A stretch of DNA of 64,000 nt from Ceratopteris richardii (GCA_020310875.1 CM035407.1:89848632-89912631); one strand, 5' to 3'. Shown: positions 31,898 through 46,712, counted from the stretch's first letter. Notes: generated by a model from the sequence alone, not told the origin. Made by a program: numbers and translations.

Positions 31898-32482
31898 TCA
31901 CATAAATGGTCTTCCCAAAATCATCTCATAGGCATGATTTTTACTAAAGTCACATATAGCAAATGTATGCTCGAACTCAACACCACAGGTAGTGAGAGTT
32001 ATTCCTTCTAGCAGTCTTAAAGGTCTCTCAATGTGACCATCGGCCATCTGCAATTTCATTCTCGTTGGCCTGAGTGCTGGCTTGCCCCAACGCTTCCATA
32101 TGGAAGTGGTAGCAGTTGCAACACCTGCACCAGAGTCCAGAATTGCCTTGGTTGTGTATCCTTGATGGGTAATGGGAAGATAAGTGTTTCCCTCTTCACC
32201 TTCACTCATATCTCCTCTCTTGTCTAGAGGTATCTTTGGCACAGTTCTATGAGATCCCACCTTGGAACGAGGTTTAGCTACTTCTGGCACTTGTTTGGCT
32301 ACATGTTTCCATAGCTCTGGCCTAACCTTGAGTAGCTCTTCTAAAGTGAGATTGCACTGCACTTTAGTGTTCTTTACTACCTCCGTATTTCTAGGTATTA
32401 CTGAGTCTTCATTTCTTACCATGACTGTGGGTGCTCTCATACAAGTGGACTTTGCTTCCCATGGGCCTGTGAAATGGGGCAA
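31898..32482 (-). CDS. Gypsy-1 retropepsin (protease)
   Basis: The 194 residues contain KAILDSGAGVATATTSIWKRWG, the aspartic protease active site, and end near MILGRPFM, the second conserved motif. This is the canonical gag-pol protease position, upstream of the RT. The frame ends about 100 bp before the point where the nested TR-GAG element has inserted (32584). Confidence 0.8.
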   Translation of the reverse strand: MPHFTGPWEAKSTCMRAPTVMVRNEDSVIPRNTEVVKNTKVQCNLTLEELLKVRPELWKHVAKQVPEVAKPRSKVGSHRTVPKIPLDKRGDMSEGEEGNTYLPITHQGYTTKAILDSGAGVATATTSIWKRWGKPALRPTRMKLQMADGHIERPLRLLEGITLTTCGVEFEHTFAICDFSKNHAYEMILGRPFM

Positions 32483-34257
32483 TTCCTGTAATAAGTTAGA
32501 CTGGAAGTCTAAGCTCTCTTGAGATTGTGTACTCTGTTGCTCTCCATAAATGGATGGAATGTCTTGTGGGAATTGATCATGCGCTGTCGGGAAGATTTAC
32601 ATCTTCCAGTTGATAACCAGAGGAAATAAAAGCAACTTAATTGGTGAATTCTTAACCTCTTTTTCACTGTTGATCAGTTGTTCTGGATTGAATTAACTAC
32701 TTTTGAAGTGTTTGCAGGTACAAGAAATGATGAAGAATATGTGTTCATATTAGGGTTACCCTAATTACTCATTTAATGAGTGTTTTAAATTGATACATAT
32801 CAAACATATGAGTATATACCCCTAGGGTTTCATAAGTTTATATAAGTTAAGTCACTACGATTAATCCAAAGGATCTTAAATGATTCCATTGGGTTAATGT
32901 TAAGGGTTTAGATGATTTATCATGGGTTAGAGATAGGGTTTAGAAGGGTTTTAAAGGGTTTTCATGAGTTTTTGATGGGTTTTAAGTAGGTTTTTTAGGG
33001 TTTTAGAATGTTTCAAGGGTTAAAATAATTAATATTGGAGGAAATTAATCTATAACTAAACATTGGTTCACTAACAAAAATTAAAATATGGTTTAAATAA
33101 TTACTTAAACATATGTATGCATTTAAATACTAAGGTTCTAATTAATTAAAACCTTAACCTAAGCTTAATTTAAATGATTTATTTAATTAGAAATTTAGGA
33201 TAATAGAATTAAAATGAAAACTAGTGGATAATTAATGAGTGGTGAATGTGAGTGGTATTTAAAGTGTGGTGTGAGTGAAGTGTGTAACTAAAGTAGATAA
33301 AGTACGTAGTTTGAAAGTGTGGTAGTTGTGAGTGCAAGATAAAAGAGTGGCCTAAAATAATTATGCATTTAAAAGTGCAAAAAGTATGTGGTGAAAAGAA
33401 TGGAGCAAGTGTGTTGTGGAAACAAAGTTAATTTAAAGAGTGGTGAAAGATAGTGGGTAAAAGTGTGGTTGTAGGATAAAGTAAAAATAAAAAAGAGTGA
33501 TAGACATAGGACTTTTGTGAGTATTTAACTCTATGTTGAGCTTTAGTTTCCCTAATGTTTTTTTCAGGTAACTTTTCCCTCATCTTCTGTTGCTTCTTGT
33601 CCTTCCGTATGTAGACGTCGCTGTTTGTGCAGGAGGTAGAACTATAGAGAGAGAGTGAAAGATAGGTTCTGGTAGTTAATCATGATTGAAGTATTGGTGC
33701 TTCAGGCTTTCCTTGCATCATCGGCAACTGAATTGGTTTATTTTCGTAGTCATAGGCTTTGATTGGCAGTGGATGGCTCTGATGTCGTCAGAGGTTGCTG
33801 ATGTGTGTAACAGATGCTGCGAGAGTAATTCAGAAGGAGTTTTGTTTTATTCCTCTTCCCTCCCAGCAGGCCGCGCGCGGCAGCACGCAGAGAGAGAGAG
33901 AGGGAGCAATTGAGAGAGAGTGATATTGATAGGCTGGCCGGAGGTGCGCTGTATGCATTAGTCTAAGAGAATTAAGTGACTCATGTGTAGTGCTTTAGAC
34001 AGAGAAAACTGAGATTCTGACAGCGGTCACTAGAGAATTTGATTGAGAGAGAGGTAGTAGGTAGATGGCTACTGGCGGCGTCTGTAGCACGCGTACGACA
34101 GAGGGAGTTGAAAGAATGAATTTAATCAAACCCAGATTCAATTGATAGATGATCTGGTCAAAGGTTTTGCGTCAGAGAGATTAGAGAGATAGGGAGTGAT
34201 GTTTTTTAGTTAAGTTTAACTTATATCCCTCCACGGCGGCTACAGCGCGCAGCACGC

Positions 34258-34520
<263 letters not shown>

Positions 34521-35978
34521 AGAGTCAATTGGATAATTAGTCAATTAGAGTTAATTAATTTAAATTAGTTATTTAATATTGCATTATTTAAATAATTATA
34601 TCTATTTAGTTATATTATTACATTATTTCCATTAGATATAAGTAAGTTTATTAAGTTATTTAAGTGCAAATGTGCATTAATGAATAGAAATACTAACTAA
34701 GTATTTTGAGAGCATACATTTAAGGTCGATGCATGTGGTTCTCTGTATGCATACATGAGTTATTAAGTGTTCTATGTATTAGTATGAAATTTTAATTATT
34801 GACATAAGCATAAGTGCATATGTATGTGCACATGCATGGAAAGATATGCATGATTAACATGTAAGAGTATGAGAATGTGTGTTAGAATGCATTGGCATGA
34901 GTATGAATGCATGTTATATGTGTGTGTATGTTTTAAGTTAACATGTTAGTGTTTAAGTTAATGAGGGTATCTACATATAAGAATTTATGGTAGGGTGTAT
35001 TGGCATACATTAGTATGTGTATGAGGTTGAATGATTAATGTGTAAGCATATTTGTGCATGTGGTTATATATGAGCATATAAATGTATGTGTTTATGTGTA
35101 TGTTATTCTATAAGTACATATATAGATGCATGTAAAAGAATGTATGTGCATATGCATGGGAATGTATATATGTCTGTAAGTAAATGAATGAGCATAGGTT
35201 AATGTGTGCAATATTGTGTTCATTTGCATAGGATTAAGTGCTTGAGAACATGTTAGTATGTTTGAGTGATGAATGAGAATGTTCAGATATGTATTAAGTT
35301 AGCATATTAATGTTTAGGGATGTGAATGTATCTACATATAAGAGTTAATGTGAGCCTGCGTTAGCCTATGCTAGTTTGAGAGTGTGTGTTTAGATGTAAG
35401 TACATGGGTTCTTTTAAGCATAAGTGCGTTTATATTTGCATAATGATATCATGTCGACATGTTAGTATGTCTAAGATAAATGTTAGCATGTACATGAAAG
35501 TATGTTAGCATGTGTATGCTTTAATGTATGTGAAGTATGTCTTATATGTTTCTTATTGATTTTTGTAATTTTACTAATAGCCGAATGTTTTTTTCAGAAA
35601 CATTGATGAGTTCAAGCTAATGAAGAAAAGTGTCGAGAAGCATTGAAGATTAATGAGCAATTGAAGAGCAAATGAAGTGCAGTGAACTAATGTTTTTTGC
35701 AGTGTCGAGAAGCATTGAAGATTAATGAGCAATTGAAGAGCAAATGAAGTGCAGTGAACTTAATGTTTTTTGCAGAAACATTGAAGATTACAATCAACTA
35801 AAGTGAAGTGAAGCGGCAGCCTAAAGATCCATTTAAATCTTATTTCTCATTTAGTCAACTATCCAATTGACTAGACATTTATCCAATTATCTAGACTTTA
35901 CATTTGTATTAGCTTATTAATTCATTTATTCAAACAGTTTAGCATCATATTGTTTCATTAGTTTTTCCATTACTTTCC

Positions 35979-36182
35979 TTGATGTCTTCTAAGTTAGGTC
36001 ATGAGTCTGAGCATAGTACTATTGAAAATATTGAAAATATTGGAAATGTTCCGCCAACTCTAGATAGACCAGAACCCTCTAGCTTACCTGAAAGTTTAGT
36101 AGAAGAACCCATTATGGAAGTTTCAATCTCATATCAGGAAGCTGTTGCTAAGTACAAAGCCGCCCGTCCTTACGGACCATAG
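35979..36182 (+). CDS. 67-aa ORF near the 3' end of the left LTR
   Basis: Opens MMSSKLGHESEHS and ends YGP before TAG. The identical-length ORF in the right LTR (43457-43660) differs at only three residues. It lies about 170 bp before the primer site, where the genomic RNA leader would be. It may be a short leader peptide or the original gag N terminus. No known motif; acidic, Pro/Ser-rich middle. Confidence 0.4.
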   Translation: MMSSKLGHESEHSTIENIENIGNVPPTLDRPEPSSLPESLVEEPIMEVSISYQEAVAKYKAARPYGP

Positions 36183-36358
36183 CTATTTAAACTATTTAAA
36201 GACCTTAGTTTTAGTCATAGAAATAGGTAATTTAAATGGTTGTGTCATTAGAGCCCTTAATTCCATAAGCCTGAGTTTGCTACAGACACCCCGCGTGTGC
36301 CGAACGATTTAGGCGGATGACTTGATCCACCATCCGAGCATCTCTCACGACCCGACAT

Positions 36359-36377
36359 TGGTGAACCCGACGTGAAC
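36359..36377 (+). other. TR-GAG primer-binding site
   Basis: TGGTGAACCCGACGTGAAC begins one base after the left LTR, as expected for a tRNA 3'-end complement starting TGG. I cannot name the tRNA with confidence. Confidence 0.55.
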
Positions 36378-36766
36378 AAACGGCCTTGCAGCTTAGGTAT
36401 AAAATTTAAATTTTTCGTGCATGTGCATACATGATATCGACAGGTTGGATTGCAGAAGCTTCTTCATCCGTGGGAGCAGTGGCTTTGTCTTTGACTCCTT
36501 GCACTCTTCTAGGTGTTGAGGGCTGTTCCCTAGGGAATTGAGCGCCTCCACGAAGAGTGGCAAGTAGCTATCCTCATCTCGCCACCCCTTTTCATCGACA
36601 TTAGAAGCAAGAACGTTTGCACAATCATCCATTAGCAACTGATGTATTAGATTTTTATTCTATTAAAAATTGTATAAACTTATACACAAGTCACTCTTTA
36701 AAGCCTCTTCTTCGATTCAGATTCCAGGTATTTATATTTGGATTCTTTTTGCTTGCACATAATTAA

Positions 36767-37933
36767 ATGAAAATGACATCTAATGTAGAGAATCTTCTGC
36801 ATGATATGGAAACACGATTAATTTCATCTATAGATTTAAAGCTTAATTCCAAGTTTGAGTCCTTAAACTCGTTTCTTTCAATCTTAACTACAGTAGTATC
36901 TGATTTTAATGCAAATCTTAAGTCAATAGATACTCAATTTGATCACGAGTTTAGGAATTTAGAAGGAATTCTTCATTATGAACTCTCAAATTTGAATGAA
37001 AATATGGAAACAATAGCAAATCATGTAAAAGAAATTTCATCATTCAAAACGATTGGTCATGAAATTGCAAGTTTAAAGGAGAACATTGAAAGGTTAAACA
37101 ATCAAATACACGAAAGTGCTACATGTGAATGCAAAGATAGATATCAAGTACGAGTTCAAAGTAGATCTATGTATTCTATGGACCAAAATCCTTTACCCGA
37201 TCATAGAAAAGTTGATCCTAAGGCTTTATATCAAAGACCCAAGAGAGCTGTAAGATGCTTCTGGTGTGACCAACTAGGTCATACTTATGGGAATTGTATG
37301 GCCTATGAGAAAGCATGTAGCCAACAATTGGTATTAGAAAGTGAACAGAAAATATGTGATTATCAAACGCATCTACCATTGAGATTAAACTTAGGTAGAG
37401 GAGGAATGATAGACTATTTTGACCAAGAAAAATTTAGTCCTAAAACCAAACTTCAAAAACAATGGAAACCTAAGAGTCATAAGGAGAAAATCAATGTATG
37501 TCAATTACATTCTATGAACACCAAGATTGTGCCTAAATGTGAATGTTTGGACAATGATCAAAACCTTATTAAACCTAAATCTATGAATAACATTGATCTT
37601 CAAACTAAATCTAAGGATCAAGATACATTGAAAAAGTTTAAGAAAGAAGAAGATGTAAAGATAAAAGATGATGAAAATGAACAATCAATTGATGGAAATA
37701 TAGATATACAGGCGGTTAAAACAGAACCTAAAGTCATAGAAATTGACAATAAATGTGATCAAAATAAAAATGATGAAAGGATAGTACAAACATCTGAAGA
37801 CAAAAATCTTCAACTTCAATCAGAACATGACAAGAATATGGGAAAATGGGTACAAGAAGCCATATGGAAGATTGAAAATAATATCAAAAACTCATCTAAA
37901 GGTAAGAAAAAGGAGAAGAATTTAAGTGAATAG
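36767..37933 (+). CDS. TR-GAG gag-like protein (388 aa)
   Basis: It starts at the first good ATG after a ~400-bp leader. Residues 1-120 look like a long helical/coiled-coil region (LHYELSNLNENMETIANHV). A retroviral-type zinc knuckle CX2CX4HX4C follows at C164, C167, H172 and C177 (CFWCDQLGHTYGNC). The rest is Lys/Glu/Asn-rich and low in complexity. Gag proteins assemble particles and bind the element RNA. There is no protease, RT or integrase in the remaining interior, so this is the only gene of the element. Confidence 0.75.
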   Translation: MKMTSNVENLLHDMETRLISSIDLKLNSKFESLNSFLSILTTVVSDFNANLKSIDTQFDHEFRNLEGILHYELSNLNENMETIANHVKEISSFKTIGHEIASLKENIERLNNQIHESATCECKDRYQVRVQSRSMYSMDQNPLPDHRKVDPKALYQRPKRAVRCFWCDQLGHTYGNCMAYEKACSQQLVLESEQKICDYQTHLPLRLNLGRGGMIDYFDQEKFSPKTKLQKQWKPKSHKEKINVCQLHSMNTKIVPKCECLDNDQNLIKPKSMNNIDLQTKSKDQDTLKKFKKEEDVKIKDDENEQSIDGNIDIQAVKTEPKVIEIDNKCDQNKNDERIVQTSEDKNLQLQSEHDKNMGKWVQEAIWKIENNIKNSSKGKKKEKNLSE

Positions 37934-39903
37934 TTTTATTATGATGAAATTGTTTATTGAAGTTAAAATGTTTTAAATTTTGATATTGCTTGCTGCATAT
38001 ATGTCTGTTTCCCTAAAGATTGAGAAACATATACCTAAAATGTTTAGTTTTATGAAGTTTAATGCTTGAAAAGCTAGTTAAAAGCTTATGATTAAGTTTA
38101 CATTACGATTTGTTTAATCAAAAGAATTCTAAAATATGAAAACACAAAGTTTGTTTCAAATTAAACAAAAACATGTTTGTAATTATGCTTGCAAATGATT
38201 TTGATCAATATGCTTGTCATTTCCTAAATTTATGAAGAACTTATGATTTTTTTTCTTTCATAAAAAGGAAGAAATCTATTATGATGAACAATTATGAAGA
38301 ACATTATTATAATGAAATGATAAATATTTTGAACAAAATGATTTTGTTTATAGTAATTATGATGGTATACTTTTAGAAGGAAGAAATATACATGATATAA
38401 ATATGATTATGATTAATATGAAGAACATGAAAATATGATACAATCAGATGATGATTTTATTGTCATACCGTATGATGAGTAAGAGGAACTTTCATAATCC
38501 AGATATGATTTTTTTCATTGATATCAAAATATGATGCTCATTTATAAGGATATAATTTAAAAATACTATGAACATTATGATTTTTTCTAAAAAATTATGA
38601 ACTTTGTTACATAGGTTGAAAAACCTATTCTTAAAATTAAGAATGCATTATTTATGACAATTATAACTACTATGAATTTTTTATGATGAAATTTGTGACA
38701 TGATGAAGATGAATTTGATAGAATATATGAATTTCTATTTGCAAAATAAATGATCATGAAGATTACTTGTTTTGTAGCTTCTACTTTATGAGTGCTTACA
38801 GTTGATGATGAGCATGATTAATTATGTATGAATGAATTTCTTTAGTGTGGATTTCTTTTGCACGAAAACCAAGAGAAGATTTGAATATGAAATCTAATAA
38901 TTTTGCGTGTCTAGCTGTTACTGGTTGAGTTCTAACAGGTCTTTGAAGAACAAATTAAGATGCATAAAGATGAGCAGATTGAAGATGAAGCAGATTGAAG
39001 ATAAAATTGATTTTAGGTCGTATTTTTCTTTGTCTTAAAATTTTGTTTTACGTATTTTATTTGCATTCATATAAAACTAATTGATAAAAACTGGAATGAA
39101 GAATATTAATTTATAAAGGACTCTATTTAACCATATTAGGAAAATAGACATAATTTATATTTCTACATTTATAGATTAAGTGAGATTTGTTAAAAATAGA
39201 AGGATTTGTAGTTCATTTAGATAACGAAAGTAGTTGCATATATGTAGGAGCATATTGTTGCATGATTCATGTCTGTGAAAACCTAGATCTTTCTTGTCCA
39301 TGCAGCTAGATCCTTAGCTCGGATTAAGGGGTTAAGCCTTTCCCCTTTAAAACAAAAAAGTAGCGAAAAAAAAAAATTTTGACATGGAAGTTATACCTTC
39401 TTTCACCCCAAAAAGGTATTTACATTTATTATCGATATGAAGTTTACATCATATTTATATGAAGAGAACTAGTTGTGAAAAAACACATCTAGCGATTAAA
39501 ATTGGGCATACAAGGCGGCTGTTTGTCCAAGTAGATTTAGTAGATTTCTTTGGCATGCTTGATTGCTCATATGTGAATGCATATATATGACGAAACCTGC
39601 ATTTGAATGAATGAAAATGAATTCTATTTTATACTAATCTTTACATAGTTTATAAATGGATAAAATGTAAACTTATGTTTGTTGACTGAAAAGGTTAATA
39701 GTTTACCTTTATACTTTAATATGTTTTCATTGCCAGATGTAATTGAAATAAACTTCATGTGCATGTTGAAAAGATTTAAAATTTGAAAAGATTAAATATA
39801 TTTTAAAAAAAGAATTGATGTTGTTCTATGATTTAATTTCAGGATAATCATTGAAAATGCTGCTTCCCTAAATCTGCAAGTTGGCCCATCGGGACGATGT
39901 GCA
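37934..39903. other. Non-coding interior of the TR-GAG element
   Basis: Very AT-rich DNA with many ATGATGAA-type runs and no ORF or pol motif in any frame. This is where pol would lie in an autonomous relative. Confidence 0.7.
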
Positions 39904-39920
39904 GGTTTGGTGGCGGTGGA
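39904..39920 (+). other. TR-GAG putative polypurine tract
   Basis: GGTTTGGTGGCGGTGGA directly before the right LTR; purine-rich but imperfect. Confidence 0.4.
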
Positions 39921-41595
39921 TGTCGGGAAGATTTACATCTTCCAGTTGATAACCAGAGGAAATAAAAGCAACTTAATTGGTGAATTCTAAACCTCTTTTT
40001 CACTGTTGATCAGTTGTTCTGGATTGAATTAACTACTTTTGAAGTCTTTGCAGGTACAAGAAATGATGAAGAATATGTGTTCATATTAGGGTTACCCTAA
40101 TTACTCATTTAATGAGTGTTTTAAATTGATACATATCAAACATATGAGTATATACCCCTAGGGTTTCATAAGTTTATATAAGTTAAGTCAGTAGGATTAA
40201 TCCTAAGGATCTTAAATGATTCCATTGGGTTAATGTTAAGGGTTTAGATGATTTATCATGGGTTAGAGATAGGGTTTAGAAGGGTTTTAAAGGGTTTTCA
40301 TGAGTTTTTGATGGGTTTTAAGTAGGTTTTTTAGGGTTTTAGAATGTTTCAAGGGTTAAAATAATTAATATTGGAAAATTAATCTATAACTAAACATTGG
40401 TTCATTAACAAAAATTAAAATATGGTTTAAATAATTACTTAAACATATGTATGCATTTAAATACTAAGGTTCTAATTAATTAAAAGCTTAACATAAGCTT
40501 AATTTAAATGATTTATTTAATTAGAAATTTAGGATAATAGAATTAAAATGAAAACTAGTGGATACTTAATGAGTGGTGAATGTGAGTGTTATTTAAAGTG
40601 TCGTGTGAGTGAAGTGTGTAACTAAAGTAGATAAAGTAAGTAGTTTGAAAGTGTGGTAGTTGTGAGTGCAAGATAAAAGAGTGGCCAAAAATAATTATGC
40701 ATTTAAAAGTGCAAAAAGTATGTGGTGAAAAGAATGGAGCAAGTGTGTTGTGGAAACAAAGTTAATTTAAAGAGTGGTGAAAGATAGTGGGTAAAAGTGT
40801 GGTTGTAGGATAAAGTAAAAATAAAAACGAGTGATAGACATAGGACTTTTGTGAGTATTTAACTCTATGTTGAGCTTTAGTTTCCCTAATGTTTTTTTCA
40901 GGTAATTTTTCCCTCATCTTCTGTTGCTTCTTGTCCTTCCGTATGTAGATGTCGCTGTTTGTGCAGGAGGTAGAACTATAGAGAGAGAGTGAAAGATAGG
41001 TTCTGGTAGTTAATCATGATTGAAGTATTGGTGCTTCAGGCTTTCCTTGCATCATCGCCAACTGAATTGGTTTATTTTCGTAGTCATAGGCTTTGATTGG
41101 CGGTGGATGGCTCTGATGTCGTCAGAGGTTGCTGATGTGTGTAACAGATGCTGCGAGAGTAATTCAGAAGGAGTTTTGTTTTATTCCTCTTCCCTCCCAG
41201 CAGGCCGCACGCGGCAGCACGCAGAGAGAGAGAGAGAGGGAGCAGTTGAGAGAGAGTGATATTGATAGGCTGGCCGGAGGTGCGCTGTACGCATTAGTCT
41301 AAGAGAATTAAGTGACTCATGTGTAGTGCTTTAGACAGAGAAAACTGAGATTCTGACAGCAGTCACTACAGAATTTGATTGAGAGAGAGGTAGAAGGTAG
41401 ATGGCTGCTGGCGGCGTCTGTAGCACGCGTACGACATAGGGAGTTGAAAGAATGAATTTAATCAAACCTAGATTCAATTGATAGATGATCTGGTAAGAGG
41501 TTTTGCGTCAGAGAGATTAGAGAGATAGGGAGTGATGTTTTTTAGTTAAGTTTAACTTATATCCCTCCACGGCGGCTACAGCACGCAGCGCGCGC

Positions 41596-41989
<394 letters not shown>

Positions 41990-43456
41990 AATTGGATAAT
42001 TAGTCAATTAGAGTTAATTAATTTAAATTAGTTATTTAATATTGCATTGTTTAAATAATTATATCTATTTAGTTATATTATTACATTATTTCCATTAGAT
42101 ATAAGTAAGTTTATTAAGTTATTTAAGTGCAAATGTGCATTAATGAATAGAAATACTAACTAAGTATTTTGAGAGCATACATTTAAGGTCGATGCATGTG
42201 GTTCTCTGTATGCATACATGAGTTATTAAGTGTTCTATGTATTAGTATTAAATTTTAATTATTGACATAAGCATAACTGCATATGTATGTGCACATGCAT
42301 GGAAAGATATGCATGATTAACATGTAAGAGTATGAGAATGTGTGTTAGAATGCATTGGCATGAGTATGAATGCATGTTAGATGTGTGTGTATGTTTTAAG
42401 TTAACATGTTAGTGTTTAAGTTAATGAGGGTATCTACATATAAGAATTTATGGTAGGGTGTATTGGCATACATTAGTATGTGTATGAGGTTGAATGATTA
42501 ATGTGTAAGCATATTTGTGCATGTGGTTATATATGAGCATATAAATGTATGTGTTTATGTGTATGTTATTCTATAAGTACATATATAGATGCATGTAAAA
42601 GAATGTATGTGCATATGCATGGGAATGTATATATGTCTGTAAGTAAATGAATGAGCATAGGTTAATGTGTGCAATATTGTGTTCATTTGCATAGGATTAA
42701 GTGCTTGAGAACATGTTAGTATGTTTGAGTGATGAATGAGAATGTTCAGATATGTATTAAGTTAGCATATTAATGTTTAGGGATGTGAATGTATCTACAT
42801 ATAAGAGTTAATGTGAGCCTGCGTTAGCCTATGCTAGTTTGAGAGTGTGTGTTTAGATGTAAGTACATGGGTTCTTTTAAGCATAAGTGCGTTTATATTT
42901 GCATAATGATATCATGTCAACATGTTAGTATGTCTAAGATAAATGTTAGCATGTACATGAAAGTATGTTAGCACGTGTATGCTTTAATGTATGTGAAGTA
43001 TGTCTTATATGTTTCTTATTGATTTTTGTAATTTTACTAATAGCCGAATGTTTTTTTCAGAAACATTGATGAGTTCAAGCTAATGAAGAAAAGTGTCGAG
43101 AAGCATTGAAGATTAATGAGCAATTGAAGAGCAAATGAAGTGCAGTGAACTAATGTTTTTTGCAGTGTCGAGAAGCATTGAAGATTAATGAGCAATTGAA
43201 GAGCAAATGAAGTGCAGTGAACTTAATGTTTTTTGCAGAAACATTGAAGATTACAATCAATTAAAGTGAAGTGAAGACAATTGAAGTGAAGTGGCAGCCT
43301 AAAGATCCATTTAAATCTTATTTCTCATTTAGTCAACTATCCAATTGACTAGACATTTATCCAATTATCTAGACTTTACATTTGTATTAGCTTATTAATT
43401 CATTTATTCAAATAGTTTAGCATCATATTGTTTCATTAGTTTTTCCATTACTTTCC

Positions 43457-43660
43457 TTGATGTCTTCTAAGTTAGTTCATGAGTCTGAGCACAGTACTAT
43501 TGAAAATATTGAAAATATTGGAAATGTTCCGCCAACTCTAGATAGACCAGAACCCTCTAGCTTACCTGAAAGTTTAGTAGAAGAACCCATTATGGAAGTT
43601 TCAATCTCATATCAGGAAGCTCTTGCTAAGTACGAAGCCGCCCGTCCTTACGGACCATAG
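43457..43660 (+). CDS. 67-aa ORF near the 3' end of the right LTR
   Basis: Same frame, length and ends as the ORF in the left LTR, with three substitutions. Here it is downstream of the element body, so if expressed it would come from the 3' LTR. Confidence 0.35.
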   Translation: MMSSKLVHESEHSTIENIENIGNVPPTLDRPEPSSLPESLVEEPIMEVSISYQEALAKYEAARPYGP

Positions 43661-44095
43661 CTATTTAAACTATTTAAAGACCTTAGTTTTAGTCATAGAA
43701 ATAGGTAATTTAAATGGTTGTGTCATTAGAGCCCTTAATTCCATAAGCCTGAGTTTGCTACAGACACCCCGCGTGTGCCGAACGATTTAGGCAGATGACT
43801 TGATCCACCATCCGAGCATCTCTCACGACCCGACAGCGCGTCATCCACAAGTTCAAAGGGAGGAGGGACTTCACTCTCTTTAGCCCACTTCTCTTTTTTG
43901 AATCTCTCGTAGGAATTCTGGGGTGTACCTATTCATAGAAGACGATGTGTCTGGTTCCGTGGAGCTAGGCACATAGGCTTCCTAGGCAGGAAGGCTTACT
44001 CTTTCACTTGCCTTGCCTTTAGTTGGAGGGGTGGGTTCCTTTTCTGATTGTGCAATTAGCCTTTCCAATCTCTCTAGCAGTCCATCAAAGTGCAA

Positions 44096-46712
44096 CTACG
44101 TCTTAGCTGAACTAGAGATGTTAAAGAGGTGACTGGCTTTTGTTTCTCTTATGCTTTCTTCTAAGTCGCTCATTTTTTTAGACCATTGTCTTTTCATTCT
44201 CTCTCGGCTATCCTTCCAGGCTCTCGACCATTTCTTGGCTATGCTCTCAGTTTCACTAACCTCTGCACTTTGTTCTTGTCTTAACCCTTGGTTCTTCTGC
44301 AAAGCTTGAGCTCTAGTGACCACCTGTACTGGTGCAGTGGAAGTTACACTTCGTGTAGCATCTACTACTAACCCAATAACATTAATTGGAGTGATTTTTG
44401 GCATATTATTGGGATTCTTTGGGCAATCTCGTAAGAGATGCTCCTTTCCGAAATCTTGAAAAAACCCTTGTATTGTTACTGACTGGGGTTGTGTAGGTGC
44501 AGGCATTGGGCAATCCCGAATGAGGTGATGTCCTTGACATCTATAGCATGGTCCTCTAGGGAATGGAGGTCTTATCTGCCTAGGTTGAGGTCTAGTGTTG
44601 GGATTTGTGTACATGATGTTTGCATACTCTGGATCCCAACTAGGTTCACTCGGTTCTTCACTATAGTAGGATTCACCATGTTCAGGAGACTGCATGTAGT
44701 AAGCCTGGGGGGCTATCAATATGTGTAGAATCAAAGCTATGGTCACTAGAATCACTTTCTGAAAGCAAGGGTGTTACTAGCACTATGGCTCGACTCAGGT
44801 TCTCTTCTACAGCTGCATATTGTACTGGGATCACATTGGCTGGAGCTGGAGGTTGTTGGGCTAGCACTGGTTGAGGTCTCTACTGGGCCTGATATTGTGG
44901 TTGGTAGGTTTGTTGAGGCCTAGCATACTGTTGTGGTGGGTACTGATTCTCGCATCTGCCCTGTTGTGGATATGGTTGAGGGTAGGTTTGTTTGACCGCT
45001 TGTTTGTTATAAGGGCAGTCCTGTGCAGTGTGGTTTGTGTATCTTCGTGCTATCGTGCAGTACTGGCTACTAGGATTCACTTGGGGTAGTGCCATAATAG
45101 GACACACGCTCGCAAAATGGTCTCCCCCACATGTGTAGCATCATCTCCTTGGGGTAAATCGAGGTATTTGTTTGCTCGAGACACCTAATTTCCGAGCGAC
45201 TTTCTCTGCAAGCTCCTCAATAGACATGGATTGCGTGGAAGAGATGCTAGTAGAACTATATGAATCTTTGTAGATTTTTGAAAGTTCCAATTCCTCCCCT
45301 AGGTTATCCTCGATGTCCATGCACATGCATACACACTCTTCTGTGGTCCTCGGGTCCTTTAAGTACACGTAAGATCTCAACTTTGTACTTAGAAGTCCAT
45401 CTAGGAATAAAGCCACTTGCTTGGCTAGTGTGGGTAACTCAAAAACAAGGCATCTCTCTAAATACTACCTAAACCTTCTTCCTACAAGTCTAAGTGTCTC
45501 TTGAGGGGTTTGCTTGAAGCTATCAATGAGTGAGGAAGTATTATGCATTATGCCACTCTTAGAGAATTCAACAATGAATGCCTCTAGAAGTTGGTCTATA
45601 TTTCTGAAGTGCCTCTCATTTAGTGGTTGAAACCACGTAAGAGCGGTGTCCCTAAGGGTTCGACCAAAGGCATTGTACTGGGTGAATAGATCCTCCACTT
45701 GTTCAGCTCTCAAGACTTGCCTAAATTCGGCCACATGATCATAAGGGTCTCCAGTGCCATCAAAGTAGTTCTTCATGGACTTAACTAGGTGTGTAGGTCT
45801 CAAAGTCCTAGTGTGCTCTCTAGGCCTCGACAAGGGAAAATCCTCAGCATTTCTTAGGTTCCTTGGAACTCTAGTTCTCTCTGTTTCTTCTCTATTTATC
45901 TCTATTTGCGTTCGTTCTCTTCCTAGTGGGTTGGCAAAGCTCACTTCTAGCCTATCTATACTTCTATCCCTTTGAGCGCCATGAGCTTGGGATGTTCGAG
46001 CCCCTTGGTGGCCACAAGAGACATTAGATCTTGGTTGGGAAAAAATAAATTTTCCCTTCCAAGTGTAAGCATGTCTATCATGCTCGGTGACCACAAAGAT
46101 CCTCTCTGAAGTATTGTCTAGGTAGGTCACCTTGTCTAGGCAATGAGGATCTTTGAACTCATAGATTGTCATCATTCCTACCTCATTCGGTTGATTAGGC
46201 TTATACCTCCAGAAGGCTTCATCAGTTTCTCAATTGAGAAGCAGATCTATGCTCTTATTGTCTTGGGGAATCCACTCTGGCGTGATAATTCTAGTAAGCA
46301 CTGATTGGCCTCGGGGGGTTTTAGGTTCTTCACCCATGTTCCCTTGCTCTAGGTCACCTATATCTGTTTCTGGGATCACATTACCAAATTCATCCGTCCT
46401 ATCTGGGTGGTTGGTGACCACGTATATGGTTCCTTCTTTATCCAGGTATGCTCCATTTTCAAACTTGACAGCAGGATGTTCAATTCCAATGGGTTGGTCA
46501 GGGTTTTCAATCTAGACCATAGATCTTCCTAGGCCATCCTCATAGATGCTAGCACTTAATCGGTTGGTCCTAAGGTATTCTAGCTGCATCTTGTAGGTGC
46601 CCTCTACCCTATGTAAATATGGCACTTCTGAACTTCCTACAGGTCTCTCCATACCTTGAGACATCTCTGACTCACTAGACTTAGAGCTAGGGTAGTATGA
46701 ATGATGGCTCAA
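44096..46712 (-). pseudogene. Gypsy-1 gag
   Basis: Collinear minus frames 46712-46512, 46421-46230, 46175-45465, 45416-45141, 45107-44880 and 44755-44096, interrupted by stops and a few shifts. The central frame has the Retrotrans_gag-like segment (MKNYFDGTGDPYDHVAEFRQVLRAEQ, LTWFQPLNERHF, FRNIDQLLEAFIVEF). A CCHC zinc knuckle occurs near 44550 (CYRCQGHHLIRDC), with a second partial one (GKEHLLRDC). The protease that should follow lies beyond the nested insertion at 32.5 kb. Confidence 0.8.
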